From JADHLJ01 sp038118725 (GTDB taxonomy: Bacteria; Pseudomonadota; Alphaproteobacteria; Thalassobaculales; Thalassobaculaceae), in contig JAYOIK010000014.1 of the NCBI GenBank assembly GCA_038118725.1, forward strand, positions 1-64,000: a stretch of DNA of 64,000 nt. Direction: 5' to 3'. Made by a program: the position numbers and the translations under genes. Positions 34,733 to 43,484 of the stretch are shown one piece after another. How positions within the stretch are numbered: position 1 is the first letter of the stretch; each line of letters starts with the position of its first letter. The notes under the pieces are model-generated. The model was not told the DNA's origin and did no database searches. It saw nothing but the letters and a program-made list of their open reading frames with translations.

Positions 34733-35896
34733 TCACGCGAAACGTTCCCGCGCCCGGGCGAGAACCGGTGCCAGCCGGTGCTCCCATGTGTGGTGATCCG
34801 TGTAGTATCCAAGCATCGCATCGCGATCCCGCGCGCCCGCGTCGAGGATGCCCAGAAAAGTATCGGCGTCCCGCGACACATCATCGCGCGCGGGGTCAAT
34901 AAATCCGACAAACCCATGAGCCTCGGCGTCCCCCGCGAGAAATGTTGACCGCGTCGTCAACACCGCGGCCCCCCGGCTCATCGCGTAGAAGACGCGCTCG
35001 TGGCCGCCGTTTGGGAAGCTGGGAACTACATTGACGAGGATTTTGGCTCGGCTCATCAAGTCGACACATTGCCTGAACGAGCGATAACCAAAAGATGTGA
35101 CCGCCTGACCAGGCCGCAGGGTGCCATCGGCGATATTCCCAACAATCGTCACCTTTCGGTTCGCCAGGGACGAGAGAACCTTCACCCGGCTTGTGTTGCT
35201 GAGGTAGAGTTCCAGATGACCCGCCACTAGCGCGATATCTTGAACAGTGTAGGCGCCGCCAAGGTCCATCGCGATCCGGCGAACGGTCTGGAAGGGCGTA
35301 AGGCGCTGGTCGGTTCGGCCATGGGCGGCGATAAACAACTCTACAAGCCGGCGGTTTTCTCCGAGTAGGCGTGAGGCCTGCACCGACGGGGGATCGATCT
35401 TCGCCACGTTGCCGATGAACAGTATGTCGATGTCTCTTCGCGAAATCGCGGGCCCCGCGATCGCTGGTGGCCCGGCATGGGGATGGAAGATGAAGCTTGG
35501 CCGGTCATAGCCCATGAATTCGATTAGTTCGAGGAATGACCGGTCAATATAGCCGATCATCGCGTCCGCTGGCCATTTTCGAAGCCGGTCGGTGAAGTGC
35601 AATGGGGTGTCGGTCAGGAAAGTAAAGCAGATGAAGGTGCCGGGCCGTTCCTGGTTGGCCCGCGCCACCAGGCCGATCGTCACGACCCTTCCATTGATAT
35701 CGATGAGCAATCCCCCGTCGGGGGACTTTGTCAGCCAATCCAGCAGACGCGGCATTTCGCGCGGCAACCTGTCGCCGGACCGGTATTGCATATTGGCGAC
35801 GTCAAGCCCTAGCCTCCGCAAGGCACGTCCGATATCCTGGGTCATGACGGCGACCGATCCGGTCTGTAGATCGGGCACACAGTTCAGTGCTCGCAT
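34733..35896 (-). CDS. CgeB-like glycosyltransferase family 1 protein
   Basis: The protein has 387 residues from ATG 35896; the frame is open to 35989 but the extra residues are low-complexity and basic. The C-terminal half has VTSFGYRSFRQCVDLMSRAK and ILVNVVPSFPNGGHERVFYA, then MSRGAAVLTTRSTFLAG. This is the pattern of the glycosyl transferases group 1 C-terminal domain found in CgeB/spore-maturation-like proteins. The middle has RRDIDILFIGNVAKIDPPS. The acceptor and donor are unknown. It lies 118 bases upstream of the nitrile hydratase operon on the same strand, but a separate promoter appears between them. Confidence 0.72.
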   Translation of the reverse strand: MRALNCVPDLQTGSVAVMTQDIGRALRRLGLDVANMQYRSGDRLPREMPRLLDWLTKSPDGGLLIDINGRVVTIGLVARANQERPGTFICFTFLTDTPLHFTDRLRKWPADAMIGYIDRSFLELIEFMGYDRPSFIFHPHAGPPAIAGPAISRRDIDILFIGNVAKIDPPSVQASRLLGENRRLVELFIAAHGRTDQRLTPFQTVRRIAMDLGGAYTVQDIALVAGHLELYLSNTSRVKVLSSLANRKVTIVGNIADGTLRPGQAVTSFGYRSFRQCVDLMSRAKILVNVVPSFPNGGHERVFYAMSRGAAVLTTRSTFLAGDAEAHGFVGFIDPARDDVSRDADTFLGILDAGARDRDAMLGYYTDHHTWEHRLAPVLARARERFA

Positions 35897-36014
35897 TGTC
35901 CTGCTGTCCCCCGGCGCCTTCGTCTCACCGTTCCCACCGCGTAGCCGACGGTCGAATCTCGATCCGGTCCGCCCTACGGACGGTGCCACATGATCGACGG
36001 ATCCCGACCACTGG

Positions 36015-37559
36015 TCAGGGCGCCCAGGCCGCGTCCGGGTCCATCGGATAGACGGGCCGCGGCAGGTAACGCCAATCGAAGTTCGCCAGATTCGGCGATG
36101 TCAGTCCCGGCACATCGACCTCGAGAATGCGTTCCGGCGGGAACAGGTGCTGGAATCCGGCGCGGAAATGCCCACGCGATTTTACCAAGATCGACCGGCA
36201 AGCGGCGGGATCGATGCCGAAGGCCGAGATGAAATCCGAGGATCGGCATTGCTGACGCTTGGAAATGCAGATGACGGTGACGCCTCCGAGGTCCAGCACC
36301 ACCGAGGGTCCGATATCCACGGTCGTGCCGGCGACCATGCCGTAATGCGCGACAAAACGCCCCTCGTGCAGCGAGACCACCCGCGCCTCCACCGTCAAGG
36401 AATCCGAGAATGCGTTGTCCTCCTCGGCGTTGAGGGTGAGCTCGATCGTCGCGCCTTCGCCCGCGGCCTCGGCCGCCCTCACCGCGGCTCGGTCATAGAA
36501 CACCGAGAGTACGCAGCCTTGCACACCGGCATCCAGCAGCGCGCTTAGAATGTAGGTGGTGTTTCCGCGCCCGCCGCCGCCGGGATTATCGGCTGGGTCG
36601 GCGAAAAGCAACGGCTCCAGGGACGCGTCCTCGCCCACCGCCTTGGCGCGGGCGACCGCGTCCTCCAAGGAGATCATCGCGGGTTGGTAACGTTCGCGAT
36701 CCGCCCAGGCCGCCTCGGCGAGATCCAGGGTGATCCGTTTGGCAAGCGCCGCGTCGCCCCTTGTATGGGTGATCACCGTCATCCCGTTCTTCGGCGTGTC
36801 GCCGAATGCGAATCCCGAAAGAATGGTGACGTTCATCACCCCGCCCGGGCCATCCGGGTCGACTTTCGTCTGACCGAGGCGGATCAGGTCCCCGTAGGGA
36901 TGACCCTCGGCGGTAAGTTGGGTGACCGAGGGCGCGACCAACGGCAGACGGACGCGGTACTTCTCGGGGCGGGTGCCGGCGAACATCTCCAGCATCGCCC
37001 GCGCCGCCTCCTCGCCGCGCTCGGCCATGTCCACATGCGGATTGGTCCTGTAACCGATCATCATGTCGGTCGCGTCCATCATCACTTCGGACACATTGGC
37101 GTGCAGATCCAGGGTCGCGATGACCGGCACATCGGGCCCGACAATGCCACGCAGCAGGGCGAACATGTCCCCATCCGGATCGTGGGTATGGGTCGCGACC
37201 GCCGCGCCGTGCTGACAGATATAGACGCCGTCGACCGCTCCGGCGGCTTCTAGATCGTGCCTAAGCTCCGCCAGATATTCCTTGAAGAACCCCTCCTCGA
37301 CCGGCCCCGCCGGTGTCGAACCGACGACCAGCGCCGGCACGTCGACCCAGCCATCGCTTCCGCCGAAAGCCTCGTCCATGACCCGATAGAATCCCTTCAC
37401 TCCAAGATGGAGCGACGGCGCGTCTAGCCGCGCCTGATGGGTGATCTCGGCGCCGCGGAAATACATGTTTTCCTCGAAGTCGACGCGGGAGCAAGTCGGC
37501 GCGAAGCGGTTGCTCTCAAGGTTGAATCCGCAGATCGCGATACGTTTCGGGTCGGCCAA
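36015..37559 (-). CDS. M81-family metallopeptidase (MlrC-like)
   Basis: The 514-residue protein begins at TTG 37559 (LADPKRIAICGFNLESNRFA). Six bases upstream is the strong ribosome-binding site GGAGGAG, which decides this start over 37592. The MlrC zinc-site motifs are visible: VIATLDLHANVSEVMMD (the D-x-H pair near residue 140) and IGYRTNPHVDMAERGEEAA (His near 170). The C-terminal domain has a HFRAGFQHLFPPERILEVDV segment typical of M81 proteins. MlrC opens linearised microcystin, but most homologues occur in bacteria that never meet it, so the natural substrate here is unknown. It stands between a glycosyltransferase and a small membrane-anchored protein. Confidence 0.88.
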   Translation of the reverse strand: MADPKRIAICGFNLESNRFAPTCSRVDFEENMYFRGAEITHQARLDAPSLHLGVKGFYRVMDEAFGGSDGWVDVPALVVGSTPAGPVEEGFFKEYLAELRHDLEAAGAVDGVYICQHGAAVATHTHDPDGDMFALLRGIVGPDVPVIATLDLHANVSEVMMDATDMMIGYRTNPHVDMAERGEEAARAMLEMFAGTRPEKYRVRLPLVAPSVTQLTAEGHPYGDLIRLGQTKVDPDGPGGVMNVTILSGFAFGDTPKNGMTVITHTRGDAALAKRITLDLAEAAWADRERYQPAMISLEDAVARAKAVGEDASLEPLLFADPADNPGGGGRGNTTYILSALLDAGVQGCVLSVFYDRAAVRAAEAAGEGATIELTLNAEEDNAFSDSLTVEARVVSLHEGRFVAHYGMVAGTTVDIGPSVVLDLGGVTVICISKRQQCRSSDFISAFGIDPAACRSILVKSRGHFRAGFQHLFPPERILEVDVPGLTSPNLANFDWRYLPRPVYPMDPDAAWAP

Positions 37560-37602
37560 GGTTTTCTCCTCCAGGCACGGGCGTGGCGTCAAAACAGGGC
37601 GT

Positions 37603-37923
37603 TCATATCGGGCGGCAGAGCGCTCGGGTTTCGGCGTCGATATGACGATGACAATTCGCCTTGAACATACGGCAAAGATCGTTGAAACGCTCGCGGTCTT
37701 CCTCGGGCACGGGGAGCTTCATGACTTTCTTTAGGCTCACGCCGAAGCGAAATTCCGCGACCTCCTTTTCCTGACCGTGGCATTGGCCGATATCGCTGTT
37801 GACGTAGATCGTCCAGCCGACGAATCCGATAAGGACCACCACGCCGATAAGCAGCATCGCCCGTGGCCAGGTCGGCACGCGCGGCGCGTCAAAATCTCGG
37901 ATGGGGCGAACGGGTTTTCGCAT
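37603..37923 (-). CDS. Small single-span membrane protein of unknown function
   Basis: The 106-residue protein has a Pro/Arg-rich N-terminus (MRKPVRPIRDFDAPRVPTWP) and one transmembrane segment at about residues 22-40 (AMLLIGVVVLIGFVGWTIYV). A periplasmic or cytoplasmic tail of about 65 residues follows and contains four Cys (QCHGQEKEV, DLCRMFKANCHRH, ALCRPI). The Cys and His spacing could bind metal or form disulfides. I do not recognise a family. It lies 43 bases upstream of the M81 gene on the same strand and may share its promoter. Confidence 0.65.
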   Translation of the reverse strand: MRKPVRPIRDFDAPRVPTWPRAMLLIGVVVLIGFVGWTIYVNSDIGQCHGQEKEVAEFRFGVSLKKVMKLPVPEEDRERFNDLCRMFKANCHRHIDAETRALCRPI

Positions 37924-38039
37924 GACGGATCAGGGGACGGAAAAAAGAGAGGACGGTTTCGCGTCGATGGTGGCGTGACAGCGCCGCCGGAATCAACATA
38001 ATCCTCGCTCGACCACCGTCTCGCCGACAGGAAAACGGC

Positions 38040-38510
38040 ATGCCCCTGACCATTCGCGCCTACGAAGCCGAGGACGCGCGGGCCACCGCGAGGCTATTTC
38101 ACGAAACCGTGCGCGACGCGGCGGGAGCCGGATATACCGCCGCCCAGCGCCGGGCATGGTCGCCCGCGGTCCCGGATCTCGCGCCCTGGCATGAGCGTCT
38201 CGCCGGCGCCACGACGATGCTGGCCGAGGGCGGAGACGGTCTCGTGGGCTTCATGTCTCTCGGGAACGACGGCTATCTCGATCTGGCCTTCGTGCGCGCG
38301 GACAAACTCGGCGCCGGAGTCGCCAAGGCACTTTACGACAGCCTCCTGGATCGGGCCCGCGCCATGGGATTGAAGACGCTGACCACGGATGCCAGCCATC
38401 TGGCCCGGCGATTCCTCCACCGCCAAGGTTGGCGCGTGACGCGGGAACAAACGCAGTCGCGCCGTGGGGAATCGCTGGCGAACTACCGCATGGCGCTTGA
38501 TCTGGATTGA
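38040..38510 (+). CDS. GNAT-family N-acetyltransferase
   Basis: The 156-residue protein has the GNAT fold: an N-terminal MPLTIRAYEAEDARATARLF strand-helix, VGFMSLGNDGYLDLAFVRAD for the beta4 strand, and ADKLGAGVAKALYDSLLDRA as the acetyl-CoA pyrophosphate loop and helix. The C-terminal DASHLARRFLHRQGWRVT is typical. Members with this layout acetylate small amines or peptides; the acceptor is unknown. It is divergent from the small membrane protein gene and lies 65 bases before a methyltransferase gene on the same strand. Confidence 0.85.
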   Translation: MPLTIRAYEAEDARATARLFHETVRDAAGAGYTAAQRRAWSPAVPDLAPWHERLAGATTMLAEGGDGLVGFMSLGNDGYLDLAFVRADKLGAGVAKALYDSLLDRARAMGLKTLTTDASHLARRFLHRQGWRVTREQTQSRRGESLANYRMALDLD

Positions 38511-38575
38511 ACGCATCGCGCCGCGGCGAGGGCCAAGGCCTTGCATTCCCTCCCCCGCCTCGCTATCCCGCCGGG

Positions 38576-39340
38576 ATGGCGCATTACGACAAACAGTTCT
38601 ATGACGAAATCCGAGAGACCTCGCGCCACGCCGCGCGCACCATCGCGCCCATGGTGCTGGACCTGGTCGGCCCGATCTCATCGGTCGTCGATATCGGTTG
38701 CGGCAACGCGATCTGGCTGTCGGTCTGGCGGGAACTAGGGGCCACCCGGACCCTCGGTATCGACGGAGAGCACGTTGATCGGAGCATGCTGGAAATCCCG
38801 GCCGACGATTTCATCGCCATGGATTTGAGCCGACCGCTACCGGCGTTGGAGCGCCACGATCTGGCGATGACCTTGGAAGTCGTGGAGCATCTTCAACCCG
38901 AGCGGGCCGAGAGCATCGTCGAGGAGCTGATCGCGCTGGCCCCGGTGGTCCTGTTCTCCGCCGCGACCCCGGGACAACTCGGCGACGGCCATATCAATCT
39001 GGAATGGCAGGACGTCTGGGCCGAGCGTTTCGAACGGCGGGGTTACCGGACCATCGATGCGATCCGCTCGCGGGTCTGGCGGGATCTGTCGATAAGCTGG
39101 TGGTATCAGCAGAATGTTCTGATTTTCGCGTCCGCCGAGGCTCTCGCCGCCAATCCCAAGTTGCGGGAACGGGCCGACGCCACCGATCGCGAGCGAATTT
39201 CGGTCATTCATCCTCGCCAGTACATGTTGCTGTTCGAGCTTACGCGGAAAGCCTATCGGGAACGCGCCGCGCTATCCAATGAAGTGGCCACTCTGCGTCA
39301 ACGGATCGCCGCGTTTACCGACAACGACGAAAGCGACTAA
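38576..39340 (+). CDS. Class I SAM-dependent methyltransferase
   Basis: The protein has 254 residues from ATG 38576; an upstream frame to 38507 overlaps the GNAT stop but gives non-family residues. The SAM-binding motif SSVVDIGCGNAIWLSVWREL is at about 38-57, the acidic strand LGIDGEHVDR follows, and motif IV-like LAMTLEVVEHLQPERAESIV is near residue 105. The C-terminal part is helical and ends in a possible coiled coil. The pattern GDGHINLEWQDVWAERFERR is seen in methyltransferases near glycan genes. Its stop overlaps that of the convergent lipocalin-like gene. Confidence 0.83.
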   Translation: MAHYDKQFYDEIRETSRHAARTIAPMVLDLVGPISSVVDIGCGNAIWLSVWRELGATRTLGIDGEHVDRSMLEIPADDFIAMDLSRPLPALERHDLAMTLEVVEHLQPERAESIVEELIALAPVVLFSAATPGQLGDGHINLEWQDVWAERFERRGYRTIDAIRSRVWRDLSISWWYQQNVLIFASAEALAANPKLRERADATDRERISVIHPRQYMLLFELTRKAYRERAALSNEVATLRQRIAAFTDNDESD

Positions 39341-39732
39341 ATATCCGCGATCTTTTCCCAGCGCAGGACGCGATGTTGGATCACGCCGTTGATCTCCCTG
39401 GGCGGCGGACGAAGGACCATGAGATCGCCGTCGAAACTCACCTGGCGCACCTGATCGGTGCCGAAGCGCGCCGGGTCGGAGCAGGCATCAACCCTGGTAA
39501 CAAGCGTTTTGCCGTCGAAGGTATAATTGCCGCAATAGGACGTGTAGTCGCGGGCTTCTCCCTCGGGGATATCGACGCGGCCGTCACACAGGACCGCGAC
39601 CATTCGCCCGTCGGCATTCAATGTCACCCGCCCCATCGCCTTCTCGCCGCCATAGGGCGGGGCCATCGGCTCTCCCGCGTCGGTGGTCGCGACACCATCC
39701 ACCAGCCTCCACGTCCCGACGATATCCCGCAT
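39337..39732 (-). CDS. Lipocalin-like domain protein
   Basis: The protein has 131 residues from ATG 39732. The frame runs back to 39771 through a short tandem repeat, which is unlikely to be coding. The sequence MRDIVGTWRLVDGVATTDAG, then MGRVTLNADGRMVAVLCDG and NYTFDGKTLVTRVDACSDP, matches the family of small bacterial lipocalin-like beta-barrels. These begin with a G-T-W-x-L motif and often bind or shield small hydrophobic compounds. No signal peptide is seen, so it is likely cytoplasmic. It lies 55 bases downstream of dnaE on the same strand. Confidence 0.75.
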   Translation of the reverse strand: MRDIVGTWRLVDGVATTDAGEPMAPPYGGEKAMGRVTLNADGRMVAVLCDGRVDIPEGEARDYTSYCGNYTFDGKTLVTRVDACSDPARFGTDQVRQVSFDGDLMVLRPPPREINGVIQHRVLRWEKIADI

Positions 39733-39745
39733 GTGGCTAACCTTT

Positions 39746-39788
39746 CTTGATGTCACGCTTCTTGATGTCACGCTTTGATGTCACGCCT
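39746..39788. repeat. Three tandem copies of a 14-15 base unit
   Basis: The unit CTTGATGTCACGCTT repeats at 39746-39760, 39761-39774 and 39775-39788 with small losses. The last copy reaches the dnaE stop codon, and the final dnaE codons contain a related GATATCACG. The array probably arose by local slippage or duplication of the dnaE 3' end. It separates dnaE from the lipocalin-like gene. Confidence 0.75.
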
Positions 39789-42700
39789 AGATATCACGAA
39801 CATCCACGATCCCCGGCAGGGACTTCACCGCCGATCGGATGCGCGCGTCAATCTGATAGGACTCAGGCAGCGGGATGTCGATCTCCTGTAGCGGAGTCTG
39901 CACGACCAGCTTAACCTGCCCACGCCCTCGACCGTGCTGCGAGAGCACGGTTTTCAACTGGCTGACGGTACCCACGTCCTTGAGATAGACCTTCAGCCCC
40001 TTGGCCGCCTGCTGCATGGCGCCGTCCAAGGCCTGAATCCGGCTCGCGATCAATCTGACCGAGCCTTCCTCCACCTTCGCGTCGACGCGGACCAGGAGGG
40101 GCTCGGCACTGTCCAGCAGGGCGCGGGCCTCGGCCAGCACCTCGGAGAAAACGGTGATCTCGAACACGCCGGAGCGGTCGCTCATCTGCACGAAGGCGTA
40201 TTTGTTACCGCGCTGGTTGGTCCGAACGCGGCTGGCGCCGACGATACCAGCCAGGTTAATCCGGCCGGTCCCTCCCTTGGCCGCCAATGTGGCGGCGACA
40301 CCCGTGGACTCAACCACGCCTACCCGCTCCAGCGCCCGGCCATAGGCGTCCAGCGGATGGGCGGAGAGATAGAAGCCGATGGCGTCGAACTCATGCTGAA
40401 GCCGGTCCATCGCCGACCAATCATGACGCGCCGGCAGGTTGATTTGAACCTCGTTCGCGGCGTCGTCCCCGCCGAACAGGTTCACCTGATCCGAGGCGCG
40501 TTCCTCGGCGGCGACGGTGGCGTGACGCAGGACGACATCGGCGCCGTCAAACAGCCGGGCGCGGTTTTTCTCCAGACTATCCATGGCACCGGAACGAACG
40601 AGGTTCTCGAGGCTCCGCTTGTTGACCGACCGGCTGTCGATCCGGGTCGCGAAGTCCGCCAGCGAGGCATAGGGACCATTCTGGGAACGCTCACCGACCA
40701 TGGCGACCATCGCGGGGCCACCGACATTCTTGATAGCCGCCAGCGCGTAGCGCACCGCCAGTTCTCCGTCCGGAAGTTTCTCGACCAGAAAGTCGCGCCC
40801 GGAATTGTTGACGTCCGGCGGCAGCAGGGTGATCCCCTGGGACTGTAGCTCCTGACGAAAGACGTTCAGTTTGTCGGTGTTCCCCATGTCATAGGTCATT
40901 GAGGCGGCGAGAAACTCCACCGGATAATTCGCCTTCATGTAGGCCGTGTGATAGGCGACGAGCGCATAAGCCGCCGCGTGGCTCTTGTTGAAACCATATC
41001 CGGCGAAAGCCGCGATGGTATCGAAGATCGACGAGGCCTTGGCTTCGTCTACTCCCTGTTCGACGCTACCCTTCACGAAGGTTTCACGCTGCGCGTCCAT
41101 CTCGGCCTTGATCTTCTTGCCCATGGCCCGGCGCAGCAGATCAGCGCCGCCGAGGGTATAGCCCGCCAAAACCTGGGCGGACTGCTGGACCTGCTCCTGG
41201 TAGATCATGATCCCGAAGGTTTCGGCCAATACCGGCTCAAGCTTGGGATGCATGTAATCGACGATCTCCTCGCCGTGCTTGCGCGAGATATAGCTCGGGA
41301 TGTTCGCCATCGGTCCGGGGCGATACAGCGCGACCAGCGCGATGATGTCCTCGAAACGGTCGGGTTTCATGCGGCGCAGCACGTCGCGCATGCCGGAACT
41401 TTCAAGCTGGAACACCCCGGTACTGTCGGCCCGGCTGATCATCTCATAGGTCTTGGCGTCGTCCAGCGGCACCGCCTGGAGATCAATGGTGATGCCACGA
41501 TCCGCGACCATCTCGACCGCCCTCTGGAGAACCGACAGGGTTTTCAATCCCAGAAAGTCAAACTTCACAAGCCCGGCGGGTTCCACCCATTTCATGTTGA
41601 ATTGGGTCGCCGGCATTTCGGAACGGGGATCGCGATAGAGCGGAACCAGTTCCTTGAGCGGCCGGTCACCGATCACCACGCCCGCGGCATGGGTCGAAGC
41701 GTTGCGGTACAGGCCCTCAAGCTTGAGCCCGATGGTGATCAAGGTGCGAACCGCCTCGTCTTCGTCGCGCTGGCGGCGCAATTCCGGCTCGCTCTCGATC
41801 GCCTCGCCGAGAGTTACCGGATTGGCCGGGTTGTTGGGCACCAGCTTGCAAATCCGGTCGACTTGGCCGTACGGCATCTCGAGGACCCGACCGACATCGC
41901 GTAGGACCACGCGGGCCTGCAGCTTGCCGAAGGTGATGATCTGGGCCACCCGGTCGCGACCGTATTTACGCTGAACATATTCGATCACCTCGCCCCGGCG
42001 ATCCTGACAGAAGTCGATATCGAAATCCGGCATCGACACGCGTTCTGGATTGAGAAAACGCTCGAACAGCAAGCCCCAACGCAAGGGATCGAGATCGGTG
42101 ATCAACAGCGCCCAGGCCACCACCGAGCCGGCGCCGGAACCACGCCCGGGCCCGACCGGAATGCCCTGTGCCTTGGCCCATTGGATGAAATCCGCGACGA
42201 TCAGGAAGTAACCCGGAAAGCCCATCTGGTTGATGACGCCGAGTTCCATGGCCAGGCGCTCTCGATAAATCACCGCCGCCTCGGCGCGGGCCGCCTCGTC
42301 CATGTCCTCGGTGTAAACGTGACGCTCCAACCGCCCTTCCAGGCCTTTTTCGGCCATCACCCGCAACTCGTCGGCCTCGTCGCGCCCCTCGCCGGTGGTG
42401 AAGGCCGGCAGGATCGGGTCCAGGGTGGTCGGCATGAAACTACAGCGTTGGGCGATCACCAGGGTGTTGTCCGCCGCTTCCGGCAGGTCGGCGAACAGCT
42501 CTCGCATCTCCTCGGCGGACTTGAAGCGATGGTGCGGCGTGACCTGACGGCGCTTGGGATTGCTGATCGTCGTCGACTCGGCGATGCAGAGCAGCACGTC
42601 ATGCGCCTCGTACATATCCTCGCCGGCGAAGTGGCAATCATTGGTCGCCACCAACGGTATCTCGAGCTTGTAGGCGAAATCGACGAGATCCGGCTCGATG

Positions 42701-43284
42701 CGCCTCTCACTCTCGATGAAGTGACGCTGTAGCTCAATATACAAGCGGTCCCCGAAAAGCCGGTGCAGATCCAACAGCATGGCTTCGGCGTCGGCTTTTC
42801 GATCCTCCAGCAGCAAGCGCCCGACCGCGCCGCCGGTACCCGCGGTCAACGCGATCAGGCCCGCCGTTTTACCCTCCATGTCGGCCATGCTGATCTGCGG
42901 CGCCTCGGAGCCATCCCCCTCGATAAAGGCCTGACTGACCAGATCCAGAAGATTGCGGTATCCGGCATCATTCTGTGCGATCAGAACCAGGTGGTCGGGC
43001 GCCTGGGCGATATGGCTGGTGCCGCCTACGACCCGTAGCCGTCCGGCGTCGTCGCTCGCGCCGCGACGGATATTGATGGTCGCGCCGACGATCGGCTGCA
43101 CGCCTCCCTTGGCGGCGGTGACGGAGAACTCCAACGCGCCGAAGAGATTGCCGCTATCGCAGACCGCGACGGCGGGCATCCGCGCGTCCTGGCACAGGCC
43201 GACCAGTTCCTTCACCTTGATCGCCCCCTCGGCGAGGGAATAGGCGGTGCGGGTGGTCAAGTGGACGAAATCGGCGTGCGACAT
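39787..43284 (-). CDS. dnaE: DNA polymerase III alpha subunit
   Basis: The replicative polymerase catalytic subunit has 1165 residues from ATG 43284, which has GGGAG seven to eight bases upstream; a TTG at 43299 is the longer alternative. The PHP domain opens HADFVHLTTRTAYSLAEGAI. The palm has GPGRGSGAGSVVAWALLITD and the catalytic acidic motif RVSMPDFDIDFCQDRRGEVI (about 405-424). The helix-hairpin-helix and OB-fold follow, with GRINLAGIVGASRVRTNQRG near residue 1000. It lies beside lolD and proS as in other alphaproteobacteria. The upstream region holds two DnaA boxes and a G-rich array. Confidence 0.97.
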   Translation of the reverse strand: MSHADFVHLTTRTAYSLAEGAIKVKELVGLCQDARMPAVAVCDSGNLFGALEFSVTAAKGGVQPIVGATINIRRGASDDAGRLRVVGGTSHIAQAPDHLVLIAQNDAGYRNLLDLVSQAFIEGDGSEAPQISMADMEGKTAGLIALTAGTGGAVGRLLLEDRKADAEAMLLDLHRLFGDRLYIELQRHFIESERRIEPDLVDFAYKLEIPLVATNDCHFAGEDMYEAHDVLLCIAESTTISNPKRRQVTPHHRFKSAEEMRELFADLPEAADNTLVIAQRCSFMPTTLDPILPAFTTGEGRDEADELRVMAEKGLEGRLERHVYTEDMDEAARAEAAVIYRERLAMELGVINQMGFPGYFLIVADFIQWAKAQGIPVGPGRGSGAGSVVAWALLITDLDPLRWGLLFERFLNPERVSMPDFDIDFCQDRRGEVIEYVQRKYGRDRVAQIITFGKLQARVVLRDVGRVLEMPYGQVDRICKLVPNNPANPVTLGEAIESEPELRRQRDEDEAVRTLITIGLKLEGLYRNASTHAAGVVIGDRPLKELVPLYRDPRSEMPATQFNMKWVEPAGLVKFDFLGLKTLSVLQRAVEMVADRGITIDLQAVPLDDAKTYEMISRADSTGVFQLESSGMRDVLRRMKPDRFEDIIALVALYRPGPMANIPSYISRKHGEEIVDYMHPKLEPVLAETFGIMIYQEQVQQSAQVLAGYTLGGADLLRRAMGKKIKAEMDAQRETFVKGSVEQGVDEAKASSIFDTIAAFAGYGFNKSHAAAYALVAYHTAYMKANYPVEFLAASMTYDMGNTDKLNVFRQELQSQGITLLPPDVNNSGRDFLVEKLPDGELAVRYALAAIKNVGGPAMVAMVGERSQNGPYASLADFATRIDSRSVNKRSLENLVRSGAMDSLEKNRARLFDGADVVLRHATVAAEERASDQVNLFGGDDAANEVQINLPARHDWSAMDRLQHEFDAIGFYLSAHPLDAYGRALERVGVVESTGVAATLAAKGGTGRINLAGIVGASRVRTNQRGNKYAFVQMSDRSGVFEITVFSEVLAEARALLDSAEPLLVRVDAKVEEGSVRLIASRIQALDGAMQQAAKGLKVYLKDVGTVSQLKTVLSQHGRGRGQVKLVVQTPLQEIDIPLPESYQIDARIRSAVKSLPGIVDVRDI

Positions 43285-43384
43285 GGCGGGTTCTCCCAAT
43301 CACCAGGATAATGCCATGAACCGTGAACTTGGTCAGCGGGAACAGGTCGCGAACGAACGCACTATGTTGGCATTGGAACCAGAC

Positions 43385-43408
43385 TTATCCACAGTATCTT
43401 GTGGATGA
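43385..43408. promoter_or_regulatory. Inverted pair of DnaA boxes upstream of dnaE
   Basis: TTATCCACA at 43385-43393 is a perfect DnaA-box consensus. TGTGGATGA at 43400-43408 reads TCATCCACA on the other strand, one base from consensus. The two are inverted and separated by six bases, about 100 bases before the dnaE start. No second box cluster or AT-rich unwinding element is nearby, so this is more likely a DnaA-controlled promoter element than a replication origin. Confidence 0.6.
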
Positions 43409-43414
43409 TTTCAA

Positions 43415-43462
43415 GGACGGGGACGGGGACGGGGGCGGGGGCGGGGGCGAGGGCGAGGGCGA
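43415..43462. repeat. Period-6 G-rich tandem array, potential G-quadruplex
   Basis: Eight consecutive hexamers occur: GGACGG three times, GGGCGG twice, GGGCGA three times. The plus strand therefore has successive runs of four to five G separated by AC or C, enough for a quadruplex with one- or two-base loops. It sits between the lolD stop and the dnaE start, next to the DnaA boxes. Slippage variation is expected at such an array. Confidence 0.85.
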
Positions 43463-43484
43463 TCGCGGTCGAGGTCCAGAGACG

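Noticed and set aside
43385..43462. Possible replication origin at the DnaA boxes and G-rich array
   Set aside because: Only two boxes, no AT-rich unwinding element and no dnaA, parAB, gidA or hemE neighbours. A regulatory site is more likely.
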